Source: Streptomyces cacaoi
GTDB taxonomy: Bacteria > Actinomycetota > Actinomycetes > Streptomycetales > Streptomycetaceae
NCBI RefSeq assembly: GCF_006539165.1
Contig: NZ_BJMM01000002.1
Span: forward strand, 620,001 to 684,000
Length of the DNA stretch: 64,000 nucleotides
Direction: 5' to 3'
Under the pieces are notes generated by a model. That model saw nothing but the letters and a program-made list of their open reading frames with translations. It was not told the origin of the DNA and did not search any database. The stretch's first letter is position 1; the number at the start of each line of letters is the position of its first letter. The translations under genes and the position numbers were made by a program. This document shows positions 8,505 through 17,143 of this stretch, in pieces.

Positions 8505-8825
8505 GTGTCGGGTGCGGAAGCGGTGAACGACTGGCTGGATCCCGCGGAGCGGGGCAGCCGCGCGACGCTGGTGCAGTTCTCCAGCGCCTTCTGCCAGCCC
8601 TGCCGCGCCACCCGCCGCACCCTCGCGGAGGTCAGCGCCATGGTGGAGGGCGTGCGGCACGTCGAGTACGACGCCGAGGACCATCTCGCGCTCGTCTGCG
8701 CTCTGGACATCCGCAGCACCCCGACCGTTCTCGTCCTGGACGCGGACGGCCGCGAGGTGCGCAGGGCGGCCGGACAGCCCCGCCGGGTGGACGTCATCGC
8801 GGCGCTCGGCGAAGCCGTCGCGTGA
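8505..8825 (+). CDS. Thioredoxin family protein
   Basis: A small 106-residue thioredoxin-fold protein. The active site is CQPC (Cys30, Cys33) within QFSSAFCQPCRATRRTL, and the cis-Pro loop is visible as IRSTPTVLVLD. The GTG at 8505 follows GGAGCGGAGG with suitable spacing. CQPC instead of CGPC should change the redox potential. There is no signal peptide, so it acts in the cytoplasm as a disulfide reductant or specialised partner. The 259 bases before it, after the palindrome, hold nothing I can assign. Confidence 0.85.
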   Translation: MSGAEAVNDWLDPAERGSRATLVQFSSAFCQPCRATRRTLAEVSAMVEGVRHVEYDAEDHLALVCALDIRSTPTVLVLDADGREVRRAAGQPRRVDVIAALGEAVA

Positions 8826-9021
8826 GCCATCTCCCGCCCCGTGGCCCTCGCTTCGCACCGCCCCGCGTGATGGAGTTGTCCGCACTGCTCATCCCGTTGG
8901 CAAGGTCACAGTTGCTGGATCTTGAGAACCGGGAATGTGCTGGGTGTACTGACGAGTAATATTGTGAGCGGACGCGGTCCACGAGACCGGAACCGTAAGT
9001 CGACGCAGTAGGAGAACCGGC

Positions 9022-9807
9022 GTGAGCTTGAGGATCGTTGTCTGTGTGAAGTACGTGCCCGATGCCGCCGGTGACCGGCAGTTCGCTGAGGACCTGACCA
9101 CCGACCGCGAGGCGGTCGACGGTCTCCTCTCCGAGCTGGACGAATACGCGGTCGAGCAGGCGCTGCAAATCGCGGACGAAGCCGACGACGCCGAGATCAC
9201 CGTTCTGACGGTGGGCCCCGAGGACGCCAAGGACGCCCTGCGCAAGGCGCTGTCGATGGGCGCCGACAAGGCCGTACACGTCGAGGACGACGATCTGCAC
9301 GGCACGGATGCGCTGGGCACGTCCTTCGTGCTGGCGAAGGCCATCGAGAAGACCGGCTACGACCTGGTCGTGTGCGGTATGGCCTCCACCGACGGCACCA
9401 TGGGCGTGCTGCCCGCGATGCTGGCGGAGCGGCTGGGCGTGCCGCAGGTGACGCTGCTGTCCGAGGTGGCCGTCGCGGACGGCAAGGTCACCGGCCGCCG
9501 GGACGGCGACGTGGCGACGGAGCAGCTGGAGGCGCAGCTGCCCGCGGTCGTCTCCGTCACCGACCAGTCGGGCGAGGCCCGTTACCCGTCGTTCAAGGGC
9601 ATCATGGCGGCCAAGAAGAAGCCGGTGGAGTCGCTGGACCTGGACGACCTGGACATCGAGGCGGACGAGGTCGGTCTGGAGGGCGCGTGGACCGTCGTCG
9701 ACGAGGCGGCCGAGCGGCCCGCCCGGTCGGCCGGCACGGTCGTCAAGGACGAGGGCGAGGGCGGCAAGCAGCTGGCCGAGTACCTGGCCGGCCAGAAGTT
9801 CCTCTGA
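9022..9807 (+). CDS. etfB: Electron transfer flavoprotein, beta subunit
   Basis: A 261-residue ETF-beta/FixA subunit. It starts SLRIVVCVKYVPDAAGD, typical of the family, and contains the AMP-binding-type block GMASTDGTMGVLPAMLAERL. ETF is a heterodimer carrying FAD that passes electrons from acyl-CoA dehydrogenases to a membrane quinone oxidoreductase. The alpha subunit gene follows 78 bases downstream with its own GGAGAG ribosome site. The 196-base upstream region holds AT-rich GAGTAATATT at about 8954-8963, a possible -10 area. Confidence 0.93.
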   Translation: MSLRIVVCVKYVPDAAGDRQFAEDLTTDREAVDGLLSELDEYAVEQALQIADEADDAEITVLTVGPEDAKDALRKALSMGADKAVHVEDDDLHGTDALGTSFVLAKAIEKTGYDLVVCGMASTDGTMGVLPAMLAERLGVPQVTLLSEVAVADGKVTGRRDGDVATEQLEAQLPAVVSVTDQSGEARYPSFKGIMAAKKKPVESLDLDDLDIEADEVGLEGAWTVVDEAAERPARSAGTVVKDEGEGGKQLAEYLAGQKFL

Positions 9808-9885
9808 TGCCGCGGCCGCGGGCCCCGCGAGGCCCGCGGCGCACCCGTCAACTTCCCTCTATCTTCCGGCAGGAGAGCAATCACC

Positions 9886-10848
9886 ATGGCTGAAGTTCTT
9901 GTCCTCGTCGACCACGTGGACGGCGCCGTCCGCAAGCCCACCCTCGAACTGCTCACGCTGGCACGCCGGATCGGCGACCCGGTCGCCGTGCACCTGGGCC
10001 CGAACGCCGCCGAGGCGGCCAAGACCCTCGGCGAGTACGGCGCGACGCGCGTACTCGCCCGTGACGCGGCCGAGTTCGCCGACTACCTCGTGGTGCCGAA
10101 GGTCGACGCCCTCCAGGCCGCCTACGACGCCGTCTCGCCCGCGGCCGTGCTGGTCCCCTCCTCCACGGAGGGCAAGGAGATCGCGGCCCGTCTGGCGGTG
10201 CGGATCGGTTCCGGCATCATCACCGACGCCGTCGACCTGGAGGCCGGCGACGAGGGCCCGGTGACCACCCAGTCGGTGTTCGCCGCCGCCTACACCACCA
10301 AGTCGCGCGTCACCAAGGGCACCCCCGTCGTGACGGTGAAGCCCAACGCGGTCGCCCCCGAGGCCGCCGCCGCGGCCGGCGCCGTCGAGGAACTGGCCGT
10401 GTCCTTCGGCGAGTCGGCCTCCGGCACCAAGGTCGTCTCGCGCACTCCGCGGGAGTCGACCGGCCGCCCCGAGCTGACCGAGGCCGCGATCGTGGTCTCC
10501 GGCGGCCGCGGCGTCAACGGCGCCGAGAACTTCCCGGTCATCGAGGCGCTGGCGGACGCGCTCGGCGCAGCGGTCGGCGCCTCCCGCGCGGCCGTGGACG
10601 CCGGCTGGTACCCGCACTCGCACCAGGTCGGGCAGACCGGCAAGACCGTCTCCCCGCAGCTGTACATCGCCGCCGGCATCTCCGGCGCGATCCAGCACCG
10701 CGCGGGCATGCAGACGTCGAAGACGATCGTGGCCGTGAACAAGGACTCGGAGGCCCCGATCTTCGACCTCGTGGACTACGGCGTCGTCGGCGACCTGTTC
10801 GCGGTCGTGCCCCAGCTGACCGAGGAGGTCAAGACCCGCAAGGGCTGA
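9886..10848 (+). CDS. etfA: Electron transfer flavoprotein, alpha subunit
   Basis: A 320-residue ETF-alpha/FixB subunit. The C-terminal FAD-binding signature reads LYIAAGISGAIQH, followed by IVAVNKDSEAPIFDLVDYGVVGDL, both diagnostic of ETF-alpha. The N-terminal domain is the shorter actinobacterial form. It pairs with the upstream beta subunit in fatty-acid and amino-acid oxidation. It is the last gene of the pair; the next gene is convergent. Confidence 0.93.
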   Translation: MAEVLVLVDHVDGAVRKPTLELLTLARRIGDPVAVHLGPNAAEAAKTLGEYGATRVLARDAAEFADYLVVPKVDALQAAYDAVSPAAVLVPSSTEGKEIAARLAVRIGSGIITDAVDLEAGDEGPVTTQSVFAAAYTTKSRVTKGTPVVTVKPNAVAPEAAAAAGAVEELAVSFGESASGTKVVSRTPRESTGRPELTEAAIVVSGGRGVNGAENFPVIEALADALGAAVGASRAAVDAGWYPHSHQVGQTGKTVSPQLYIAAGISGAIQHRAGMQTSKTIVAVNKDSEAPIFDLVDYGVVGDLFAVVPQLTEEVKTRKG

Positions 10849-10894
10849 CTCCGCACGCACCGCGCCGCCGGTGTGCCGGACGGGTCGTGTCCGC

Positions 10895-11395
10895 TCAGTC
10901 GACGCGCACCTTGGCCAGGAACTCCGCCAGATTGGTGTGCAGCCGCTCGACCTTCTGCTCCAGCGACAGCGTCTCCTGCGTGCGCAGCTCGCCACCGGTC
11001 CGCTTCCTGCCGCGTATGTAGAGGGAACACTCCAGATCGGCACAGAGATACGCGCCCACCGTGTTGCCCCGGCGCCCGGCCGTGCCCGCCCTCGGCGCCG
11101 CCAGCAGCGCGACGCCCGTGCCCGGGTGCGAGGTCACGCACACCGAGCACACGGTCGTCTTCGTGAAGCTGCGCCGGACCGCCGGCGCGGCACGCAGCGT
11201 GACCCCGACGAGCCCGCCGTCGTGTTCGGCGACGAGGAAGCCGCGGTCGGGAGCGCCCGGGTCCCGCCACCCGAAGAAGTCAAGATCCGCCCAGGGCCGC
11301 GTCTCCAGGTCCCGGGGGATGCTCATCCGGCGGGCTTCGCCCTTCGAGCAGTTGATGAAGCAGTCGCGGATCGAGCGCTCGGTCAGTGGTTCCAT
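10895..11395 (-). CDS. FBP-domain (EF-G-binding-type zinc finger) protein
   Basis: A 166-residue protein I recognise as the FBP_C family, named for the treble-clef zinc finger of EF-G-binding proteins related to FusB. Two Cys pairs are visible: CSVC and CADLEC, separated by a 40-residue Gly-rich loop. FusB-type proteins bind EF-G and relieve fusidic acid stalling; whether actinobacterial relatives do so is not established. The ATG at 11395 was preferred to an upstream in-frame ATG at 11419 because MEPLTERSIRDCF is the usual opening. It may protect translation or recycle ribosomes. Confidence 0.75.
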   Translation of the reverse strand: MEPLTERSIRDCFINCSKGEARRMSIPRDLETRPWADLDFFGWRDPGAPDRGFLVAEHDGGLVGVTLRAAPAVRRSFTKTTVCSVCVTSHPGTGVALLAAPRAGTAGRRGNTVGAYLCADLECSLYIRGRKRTGGELRTQETLSLEQKVERLHTNLAEFLAKVRVD

Positions 11396-11590
11396 GAGCG
11401 GCGACGATAAGCACCACACGAACGGGTGTCACGGCGATTTCCGCCGGACACCGCGCCGGGCGCTTCCCGGCCGCTTCCCGGCCGCTCCCCGCGGAAGCGC
11501 AGCCCGCCTTGGTGGCCCCCGCTCCTCGCGCCTCCGCGATTCCCGCCGCCCTTGCGTTTCCCGCGTCCCCGCCCGGGAACCGCGAGGCCC

Positions 11591-12079
11591 ATGATGCGCA
11601 ACGTGCTCGCAGGAGCCGCGGCCGGAGCCGCCGGGACCACCGCGCTCAACGCCGTCACCTATCTGGACATGGTCGCGCGGGGCCGCGGCGGCAGCTCGGC
11701 ACCGCAGCAGCTCGTCGAGCAGCTCAGCGACCGCACCGGCGTCCCCGTGCCCGGCGAGGGGGAGACCCGGGAGAACCGCACCACGGGCGTCTCCGCCGTG
11801 CTGGGCATGCTCACCGGCGTGGGCGTCGGCACCCTGTACGGGGCGGCCCGGGCGCTCGGCCGCGGCCCGGGGCCGCCGCTCGCGGGCCTGGCGACCGGCA
11901 TGGCGGCGATGGCGGCCTCCGATGTGCCGCTGGCCGCGCTCCGGGTCTCCGACCCCCGCACCTGGCGCCCGGCCGACTGGCTCGCGGACCTCGTGCCCCA
12001 TCTGACCTACGGCGCGGTCACGGCAGCCGTCTACGCCATGGCAGCGCCCGGGCACAAGGAGCCGTGCCCGGGCCGCTGA
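11591..12079 (+). CDS. Small hydrophobic membrane protein, unknown function
   Basis: A 162-residue Gly/Ala-rich protein starting MMRNVLAGAAAGAAG. Two or three membrane spans are likely: residues about 3-22, 77-97 and 105-125, plus a C-terminal segment. The family is frequent in actinobacteria but I cannot assign a function. The ATG at 11591 or 11594 could serve; no strong Shine-Dalgarno is seen. It converges with the adenine deaminase gene. The 195 bases between it and the divergent FBP gene hold no other gene. Confidence 0.65.
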   Translation: MMRNVLAGAAAGAAGTTALNAVTYLDMVARGRGGSSAPQQLVEQLSDRTGVPVPGEGETRENRTTGVSAVLGMLTGVGVGTLYGAARALGRGPGPPLAGLATGMAAMAASDVPLAALRVSDPRTWRPADWLADLVPHLTYGAVTAAVYAMAAPGHKEPCPGR

Positions 12080-12133
12080 CCGGCCCTCTGTGCGGCGTCT
12101 TGTGTGGCGCCTGGCGCGGCGCCTCCCACGGCG

Positions 12134-13879
12134 TCACACGGTGTGCGGCACCGGAGTACGGCTGACGACGTCCACCAGCGAACGGTCGGTGATCTTGAGG
12201 CTCGGGGAGACCGCCAGCGTCAGCGTGGACACGCTCATGAACGGGTTGAGGTGCCGCCAGCCCCACTCCTCCAGCGCCGAGCGGACCGCGCGCGCACCCT
12301 CGGCGACCTCTTCGGCGGCAGCCGGCGACATCACACCGCCCACCGGCAGCGGCAGCCGCGCCGTCACCGAGGTGCCGCCGTCCCCCCGCACCACGGCCAC
12401 GCCGCCGCCGTCCCGGACGACCTGCGCGGTGGCCGCCGCCATGGCCGTCGGCGACGTGCCCACCGTCAGCAGATTGTGGCTGTCGTGCGCGTACGTCGTG
12501 GCCACCGCGCCGGCCCCCAGATCGGGGCCCAGCAGCGGCGCGAAGACCGTGCCGTCCCGTCCGTAGCGGTTGCGCACCCGCACCAGCGCGGTGCGCCCCT
12601 CCCACTGCACCTCGCCGTCGCGCACCGGGAGTTCGACCTGGGTCGCCTCGGTGTAGGTGTCGCGCGGATTGGTGCGCAGGGCGCGGAAGGTGTGCTGCCC
12701 GTCCGGCAGTGCGACGCGCCAGCGGAACGCGTCGGCGTCCGGCACCGGCGCCCGGACGGTGCCGGTCAGCGTCCCGCCCGTCGCGGCCCCGGAGGCGCCG
12801 CCGTCCGCGCCGTCCGGGTCGCGCACGGGATCCGCGGCCGCACCGTCGCGGGCGACGATCCGTCCCCCGGCGAGTACCACCGCCGGGTCGAAGTCGCCCA
12901 GCTCCCCGCGGAGCAGCACCAGGTCGGCGCGCTTGCCCGGGGCGACCACGCCCCGGTCGTGCAGCCGCAGCCGCTGGGCCGGCGTCCAGGTCATCGCCCG
13001 CAGCGCGACCGGCGCGGGCAGGCCCGCGCGCACCGCGACCCGGCCGATGTGGTCCAGGTGCCCGGCCCGCACGATGTGGTCGGCGGCCAGGTCGTCGGTG
13101 ACCAGACACAGCGGCGGAAGCTGGGGGAGCGCCAGCAGCGCCTCGATCACCTCGGGCAGCAGGCACTTCTCCTGGAGCATCATCAGCATGCCCAACCGGG
13201 CCTTCTCCAGGACCACTTCGGTGCGGTTCTTGGTGTGGTCGGAGTCGACGCCCGTGGCCATGTACGCGCTCAGCTCGGCTCCGCTGAGGTTCGGGCAGTG
13301 GCCGTCCAGCAGCGCGCCCTCCTCGCGGGCCACGTCGATGATGCCGTGCATACGCGGCTCCGCACCGACCACGGCGCGGTAGTCCATCACCTCGCCGAGC
13401 GCGACCACGTCGGGCCAGCGCAGCATCGTGGCGATGTCCTCGGCGCTCAGCTCGGCGCCGGAGTGTTCGAGACCCTGTACCGCGGGCACGCACGACGGCA
13501 CGCCCCACACCTGGGTCTGCGCGGTGCCGCGCCCCTCCTCGATCATCCAGCGCATCGCCTCGGCGCCCGCGACGTTGACGATCTCGTGCGGGTCGGCCAG
13601 GACGGTGGTGGTGCCGCGGGCCAGCGTGATGCCGGCGAACGTGCTGGGGGTCAGGAAGGAGCTCTCGATGTGCATATGGGCGTCCACGAAGCCCGGCGCG
13701 ACCAGCAGGCCCGTCGCGTCCAGCTCGGTGTGCGCGGCCGCGGGCGTCCCGGGCGGGACCACACCGCTGATCGTCTCGCCCCGCACCAGCACATCGGCGG
13801 CGAACTCCTCGCCGGTGAAGGCCGATACGACCTTGCCGCCGCTGATACGGATGTCGTGGATGTCGTCGTGTGTGCTCAT
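12134..13879 (-). CDS. ade: Adenine deaminase
   Basis: A 581-residue amidohydrolase-superfamily enzyme that converts adenine to hypoxanthine and ammonia. It shows the metal-binding block GFVDAHMHIESSFLTP, then ARGTTTVLADPHEIVNVAG, DGHCPNLSGAEL and the VTDDLAADHIVRAGHLDHIGR segment typical of bacterial Ade. A Gly/Ala/Asp-rich stretch at about 355-372 is an insertion between the metal-binding and C-terminal parts. It follows the NCS2 permease gene in the same direction after 93 bases, so uptake and deamination are likely co-transcribed under the divergent LacI regulator. Confidence 0.92.
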   Translation of the reverse strand: MSTHDDIHDIRISGGKVVSAFTGEEFAADVLVRGETISGVVPPGTPAAAHTELDATGLLVAPGFVDAHMHIESSFLTPSTFAGITLARGTTTVLADPHEIVNVAGAEAMRWMIEEGRGTAQTQVWGVPSCVPAVQGLEHSGAELSAEDIATMLRWPDVVALGEVMDYRAVVGAEPRMHGIIDVAREEGALLDGHCPNLSGAELSAYMATGVDSDHTKNRTEVVLEKARLGMLMMLQEKCLLPEVIEALLALPQLPPLCLVTDDLAADHIVRAGHLDHIGRVAVRAGLPAPVALRAMTWTPAQRLRLHDRGVVAPGKRADLVLLRGELGDFDPAVVLAGGRIVARDGAAADPVRDPDGADGGASGAATGGTLTGTVRAPVPDADAFRWRVALPDGQHTFRALRTNPRDTYTEATQVELPVRDGEVQWEGRTALVRVRNRYGRDGTVFAPLLGPDLGAGAVATTYAHDSHNLLTVGTSPTAMAAATAQVVRDGGGVAVVRGDGGTSVTARLPLPVGGVMSPAAAEEVAEGARAVRSALEEWGWRHLNPFMSVSTLTLAVSPSLKITDRSLVDVVSRTPVPHTV

Positions 13880-13972
13880 GGCCAGGGTTCCTGATTCGCG
13901 AGAGGCGGGACGGGGCGAGGGAGGGGAGAGGGAGGGGGGAGAGGAGGGCGAGCGGGGCGGCGCGGCCGGTGG
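13880..13972. other. Spacer with a purine-rich tract
   Basis: The 93 bases between permease and deaminase carry a nearly uninterrupted G/A run on the plus strand at about 13914-13952, so the transcript is C/U-rich. Such tracts can adopt unusual structure, but no function is evident. Confidence 0.4.
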
Positions 13973-15355
13973 CTAGACCAGTGTGTAGAAGTAGTAGCCG
14001 AGCGGGATCATGACCACCCACAGGCCCCAGGGGATCTCCTTGAAGCGGCCGGCGGCGGCCTTCACCAGCACGTGCGCGGCCAGCCCGACGGCGATGCCGG
14101 TGCCGAAGTTGCCGAAGAAGACGGTGGTGGCCACCAGCAGGGCCGCCGGGAGCGCGGCCGTCGGCTCGGAGAAGTCCACGTTCCGCAGCGCGCCGAGCAT
14201 GTTGAGGCCGATGTACATCAGCACCGGCGCGGTCGCGGCCGAGGGGATCAGCGTGGCGAACGGGGTGATCAGCAGCAGCGCCGCGAAGCCGCCGGCGGCC
14301 ACCACCGAGGACAGCCCGGTGCGCCCACCGCTGTCCGCGCCCGCCGAGGACTCCAGGTACGCGGTCATGCTGGGAGCACCCAGCCCGGCGCCGCCGATGA
14401 CGGCCGCCGAGTCCACATAGAACGGCCGCCGCATGTGGGGCAGATTGCCGTCCGCGTCCAGCAGCTTCGCCCGGCCGGAGACGGCCAGCAGGGTGCCGGT
14501 CATGGAGAAGAACTCCGAGACGAAGAAGGCGAAGATGTAGGGGAAGTACTCGGGCTTGAGCGCGCCGAGCACATCGACGTGGAAGGCCACCGGACCGGGG
14601 CTGTCGGGGGCGCCGAAGAGATGGTCGGGCACCTCCGTCACCCCGGCGGGGATGCCCGCGATCGTCACCGCGGCCATGGTGATCAGGAAGGCGCCCGGCA
14701 CCTTGCGTGCGGACAGCGCCGTCAGCAGGACGAGGCCGCCCAGCGCCAGCAGCCCGGGCGCCTCGGAGAGCGCACCGAGGGTGAGGCTGTCGCTGTCCGG
14801 CTTGGCGACGACCAGGCCGCTGTCACGGAAGCCGAGCAGCGCGATGTAGAGGCCGAGGCCCGCGCTGATCGCGTACTTGAGGTTGAGCGGCATCAGCCGT
14901 GTGATGAGGTCCCGGATGCCGAAGACCGTCAGCAGCAGGAACGCCACACCCGACCACAGCACCATGCCGAGCGCGGCGTCCCAGGGCACATGGTCCTGGC
15001 CGACCAGCGTCACCGCGACGAGCGCCACCCCGCCGAGGCCGGGGGCGATGACGAACGGCAGGTTGGCGATCAGGCCCATGCCGAGCGTCGCCAGCACGAT
15101 GGCGATGATCACCGCGGTGGTCACCGGCCCGTGCGGCATCCCGGCCTTGGCGAGCTGGCCGGGGACCACGACGGCGGCGTAGGCCGTGGCGACGAACATC
15201 GACAGGCCGGCGATGACCTCGGTCCGCGGGGTGCTGCCCCGCGCGCGGACGGCGAACCAGCGCTCCCACCGGGGCGTGGCACCGGGCCGAGCGGCGCCGT
15301 CGCCGTCCTGCGAAGCGGTGTCCGGGCTCGGCGGCCTGCTGTCGGTGTGGGGCAT
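13973..15355 (-). CDS. NCS2 (AzgA-like) purine permease
   Basis: A 460-residue polytopic membrane transporter of the NCS2 family, AzgA subgroup. The hallmark opening TEVIAGLSMFVATAYAAVV follows a short cytoplasmic N-terminus, and the GLGAPSMTAYLESSAG block matches the conserved substrate-site region of hypoxanthine/adenine/guanine permeases. About 12-14 membrane segments are present. Upstream of the adenine deaminase, it probably imports adenine or hypoxanthine. The ATG at 15355 was chosen as the first Met of the conserved part. Divergent from the LacI gene, across a three-part operator. Confidence 0.9.
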   Translation of the reverse strand: MPHTDSRPPSPDTASQDGDGAARPGATPRWERWFAVRARGSTPRTEVIAGLSMFVATAYAAVVVPGQLAKAGMPHGPVTTAVIIAIVLATLGMGLIANLPFVIAPGLGGVALVAVTLVGQDHVPWDAALGMVLWSGVAFLLLTVFGIRDLITRLMPLNLKYAISAGLGLYIALLGFRDSGLVVAKPDSDSLTLGALSEAPGLLALGGLVLLTALSARKVPGAFLITMAAVTIAGIPAGVTEVPDHLFGAPDSPGPVAFHVDVLGALKPEYFPYIFAFFVSEFFSMTGTLLAVSGRAKLLDADGNLPHMRRPFYVDSAAVIGGAGLGAPSMTAYLESSAGADSGGRTGLSSVVAAGGFAALLLITPFATLIPSAATAPVLMYIGLNMLGALRNVDFSEPTAALPAALLVATTVFFGNFGTGIAVGLAAHVLVKAAAGRFKEIPWGLWVVMIPLGYYFYTLV

Positions 15356-15414
15356 CGCAACCTCGACGGTGGGCGGCGCCGCGGAGCGCGGCGGTGGTAC
15401 GGGCTTGGCTCCGG

Positions 15415-15460
15415 TCTCTGCAACCGGTCTCTGAAACCGGTTGCAGAGACCGGTTGCAGA
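15415..15460. promoter_or_regulatory. Triple LacI-type operator between permease and regulator
   Basis: Three copies of a CTGCAACCGGT element lie here. TCTCTGCAACCGGT (15415-15428) is a perfect inverted match of ACCGGTTGCAGAGA (15436-15449); in the centre TGAAACCGGTTGCA (15432-15445) is a near-perfect LacI-type palindrome with a central CG; a third half-rich copy follows at 15448-15460. The array sits between the divergent NCS2 permease and LacI genes and is the likely binding region of that LacI protein. Confidence 0.7.
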
Positions 15461-15520
15461 TAGGATGACACGGGTCGGCCCGGGCGGGAAGAGCCGGAAC
15501 TCCGGCGGAGGGGAGCGAGG

Positions 15521-16504
15521 GTGGCGACACTGGCGGACGTGGCCAGGGAAGCGGGGGTCTCCAAGGCGACCGCCTCCCGCGCGATGATGCGGCCCGACAT
15601 GGTGGCCGCCCCCACCCTCGCACGCGTACGGTCGGCCGCCGAACGCCTCGGCTTCCACCCCAACCGCGCGGCGCGCGCCCTGACGACGGGGCGCACCGGC
15701 ATGGTCGGCCTGATCGTCCCCACCCTCGCCAACCCCTTCTTCTCCCCGCTCGTGCTCGGCGCCCAGCGCGCCGCGGAGGAGACCGACGGCCATCTGCTGA
15801 TCGGCGTCTCCGAGTACGACGCGGCGCGCGAGGCCGCGCTGGCGGAACGGATCTGCGAACAGGCCGACGGGCTGGTCATGGTGGCGCCCGTCGGCAGCGA
15901 CCGCGAGCTGCGCGCCCGGGCCAGGCACCGCCCCCTCGTCCTCGTCGACCGCGGCGTCGGGCGGCTGCCCGCCGTCGTCCTCGACACCCCCTCCGGCACG
16001 GCCGAACTGGTGCGCCACCTCACGGGTCTCGGCCACCGCGAGATCGCCTACGTCTCCGGCCCGCGCGGCTCCTGGGCCGACGCCGCACGCCGTACCGCGG
16101 CCGAGGAGGCGGTGGGCGAGAGCGGCGGCCGGCTGCACACCCTCGGCCCGCTCCCGCCGACCTACGACGCGGGGACCGGCGCCGTGGGCGAACTGCCCCG
16201 CCGGGCCACGGCCGTCATCGCGTACAACAGCTATCTGGCGCTCGGCCTGCTGCACGGTCTGGCCGCCGCCGGAATACGCGTCCCCGAGGACATCAGTCTC
16301 GCGGCCGTCGACGACCTGACCGCCCTCGGCGCCACCACGCCGCCCGTCACCGCGCTCCAGGTCCCCGTCGAGGAGGCGGGCGCCCTCGCGGTCTCCCGGC
16401 TCGTCGAGGTCGGTTCGGGTACGCGCAAAACGGCCGCCACCCGGCTGCCCACCCGCGTCCAGGTCCGCGCCTCGACCGCCCCACCGCCCTCGCACACGAA
16501 CTGA
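15521..16504 (+). CDS. LacI family transcriptional regulator
   Basis: A 327-residue LacI/GalR repressor. The N-terminal HTH reads TLADVAREAGVSKATASRA with the hinge helix near RAARALTTGRTG, followed by a periplasmic-binding-like effector domain with the VGLIVPTLANPFF opening. The effector is probably a purine because the gene is divergent from the NCS2 permease and adenine deaminase. The operator array lies 60-105 bases upstream of its GTG start, so it likely represses itself as well as the permease unit. Confidence 0.9.
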   Translation: MATLADVAREAGVSKATASRAMMRPDMVAAPTLARVRSAAERLGFHPNRAARALTTGRTGMVGLIVPTLANPFFSPLVLGAQRAAEETDGHLLIGVSEYDAAREAALAERICEQADGLVMVAPVGSDRELRARARHRPLVLVDRGVGRLPAVVLDTPSGTAELVRHLTGLGHREIAYVSGPRGSWADAARRTAAEEAVGESGGRLHTLGPLPPTYDAGTGAVGELPRRATAVIAYNSYLALGLLHGLAAAGIRVPEDISLAAVDDLTALGATTPPVTALQVPVEEAGALAVSRLVEVGSGTRKTAATRLPTRVQVRASTAPPPSHTN

Positions 16505-17035
16505 TCCCGGGGGCGGGTCGTCGCTGCCGGCCCGTTGCGCGAGCGGGAAGGGCCGGAAGCGCCGTGGGGCACCGGGGCCACCGTGCGGCTGCTGCGCTGT
16601 GCGGCGGCCCGGGGCCCGGACCGCACGCCCTCTCAGGCGGCGTCGTCTCTCCGTCGGGACCGCCCCGCCCGCCCGTTCGGCCGCCGGGCTGAGACCCGTG
16701 CTCGGACGGGAGTTCGTGCCGGGCGACCCCGTGTTCTCTCCGGGCTCCGCCCGCTCTCTCCGGACCGCCTCCGTACACGGCGCGCACGAGTCGTCGCGTG
16801 CGGTGCCGCCGCTCCCGGGTGCGGTCCGTTGCCGTCGGTTGCCGTCGGTTGTCCTCGGCTGTCATCGGTACCGAGGGCGTGGGCGGCCGTGGGCGCCACG
16901 ACATCTCATTATGCAGACGGCTGTTGCAGATAACGGGAAACCATTGCCAACAGCGCTGTTCGAGGCCGACGCTGCTCTGAGCGGCCGGCCCGGTGGACAA
17001 CCCGGCCGGCCCGCACGGATCAGAGAGGCCCGCTC
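16505..17035. repeat. Intergenic region with a 10-bp phased repeat
   Basis: The 531 bases between the LacI gene and the next small ORF contain no gene I can support; the open frames are Arg/Pro/Ala-rich and unlike any family. Within it, 16821-16870 is five in-phase decamers of the form GCCGTCGGTT with diverging bases, i.e. one per helical turn. At 16920-16953 a 7-base inverted repeat GCTGTTG / CAACAGC brackets an AT-richer stretch that could be the promoter region of the permease unit. Confidence 0.5.
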
Positions 17036-17143
17036 ATGTTGAACTACGTGCTGGATGTCGCGGATCCGCAGGACGATCCCCGCGCCCACGGTGCCGACGT
17101 CCCCTCCGCGCCCGGCCGCCGCACCCGCGGGGAGTCCCGATGA
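17036..17143 (+). CDS. Small ORF (35 aa) translationally coupled to the NCS1 permease
   Basis: ATG at 17036 opens a 35-residue frame beginning MLNYVLDVADPQDDPRAHG and ending GRRTRGESR. An AGAGAGG ribosome site lies seven bases before the ATG, and the TGA at 17141-17143 overlaps the permease ATG (ATGA). The peptide is acidic at the front and basic at the end, with no recognisable family. It may be a genuine microprotein, a leader peptide that sets permease translation, or the tail of a decayed gene. Confidence 0.45.
   Translation: MLNYVLDVADPQDDPRAHGADVPSAPGRRTRGESR

Noticed and set aside
16535..16933. 132-residue plus-strand frame between LacI and the NCS1 unit
   Set aside because: Arg/Pro/Ala-rich with no ribosome site or recognisable domain; typical chance frame of high-GC DNA.
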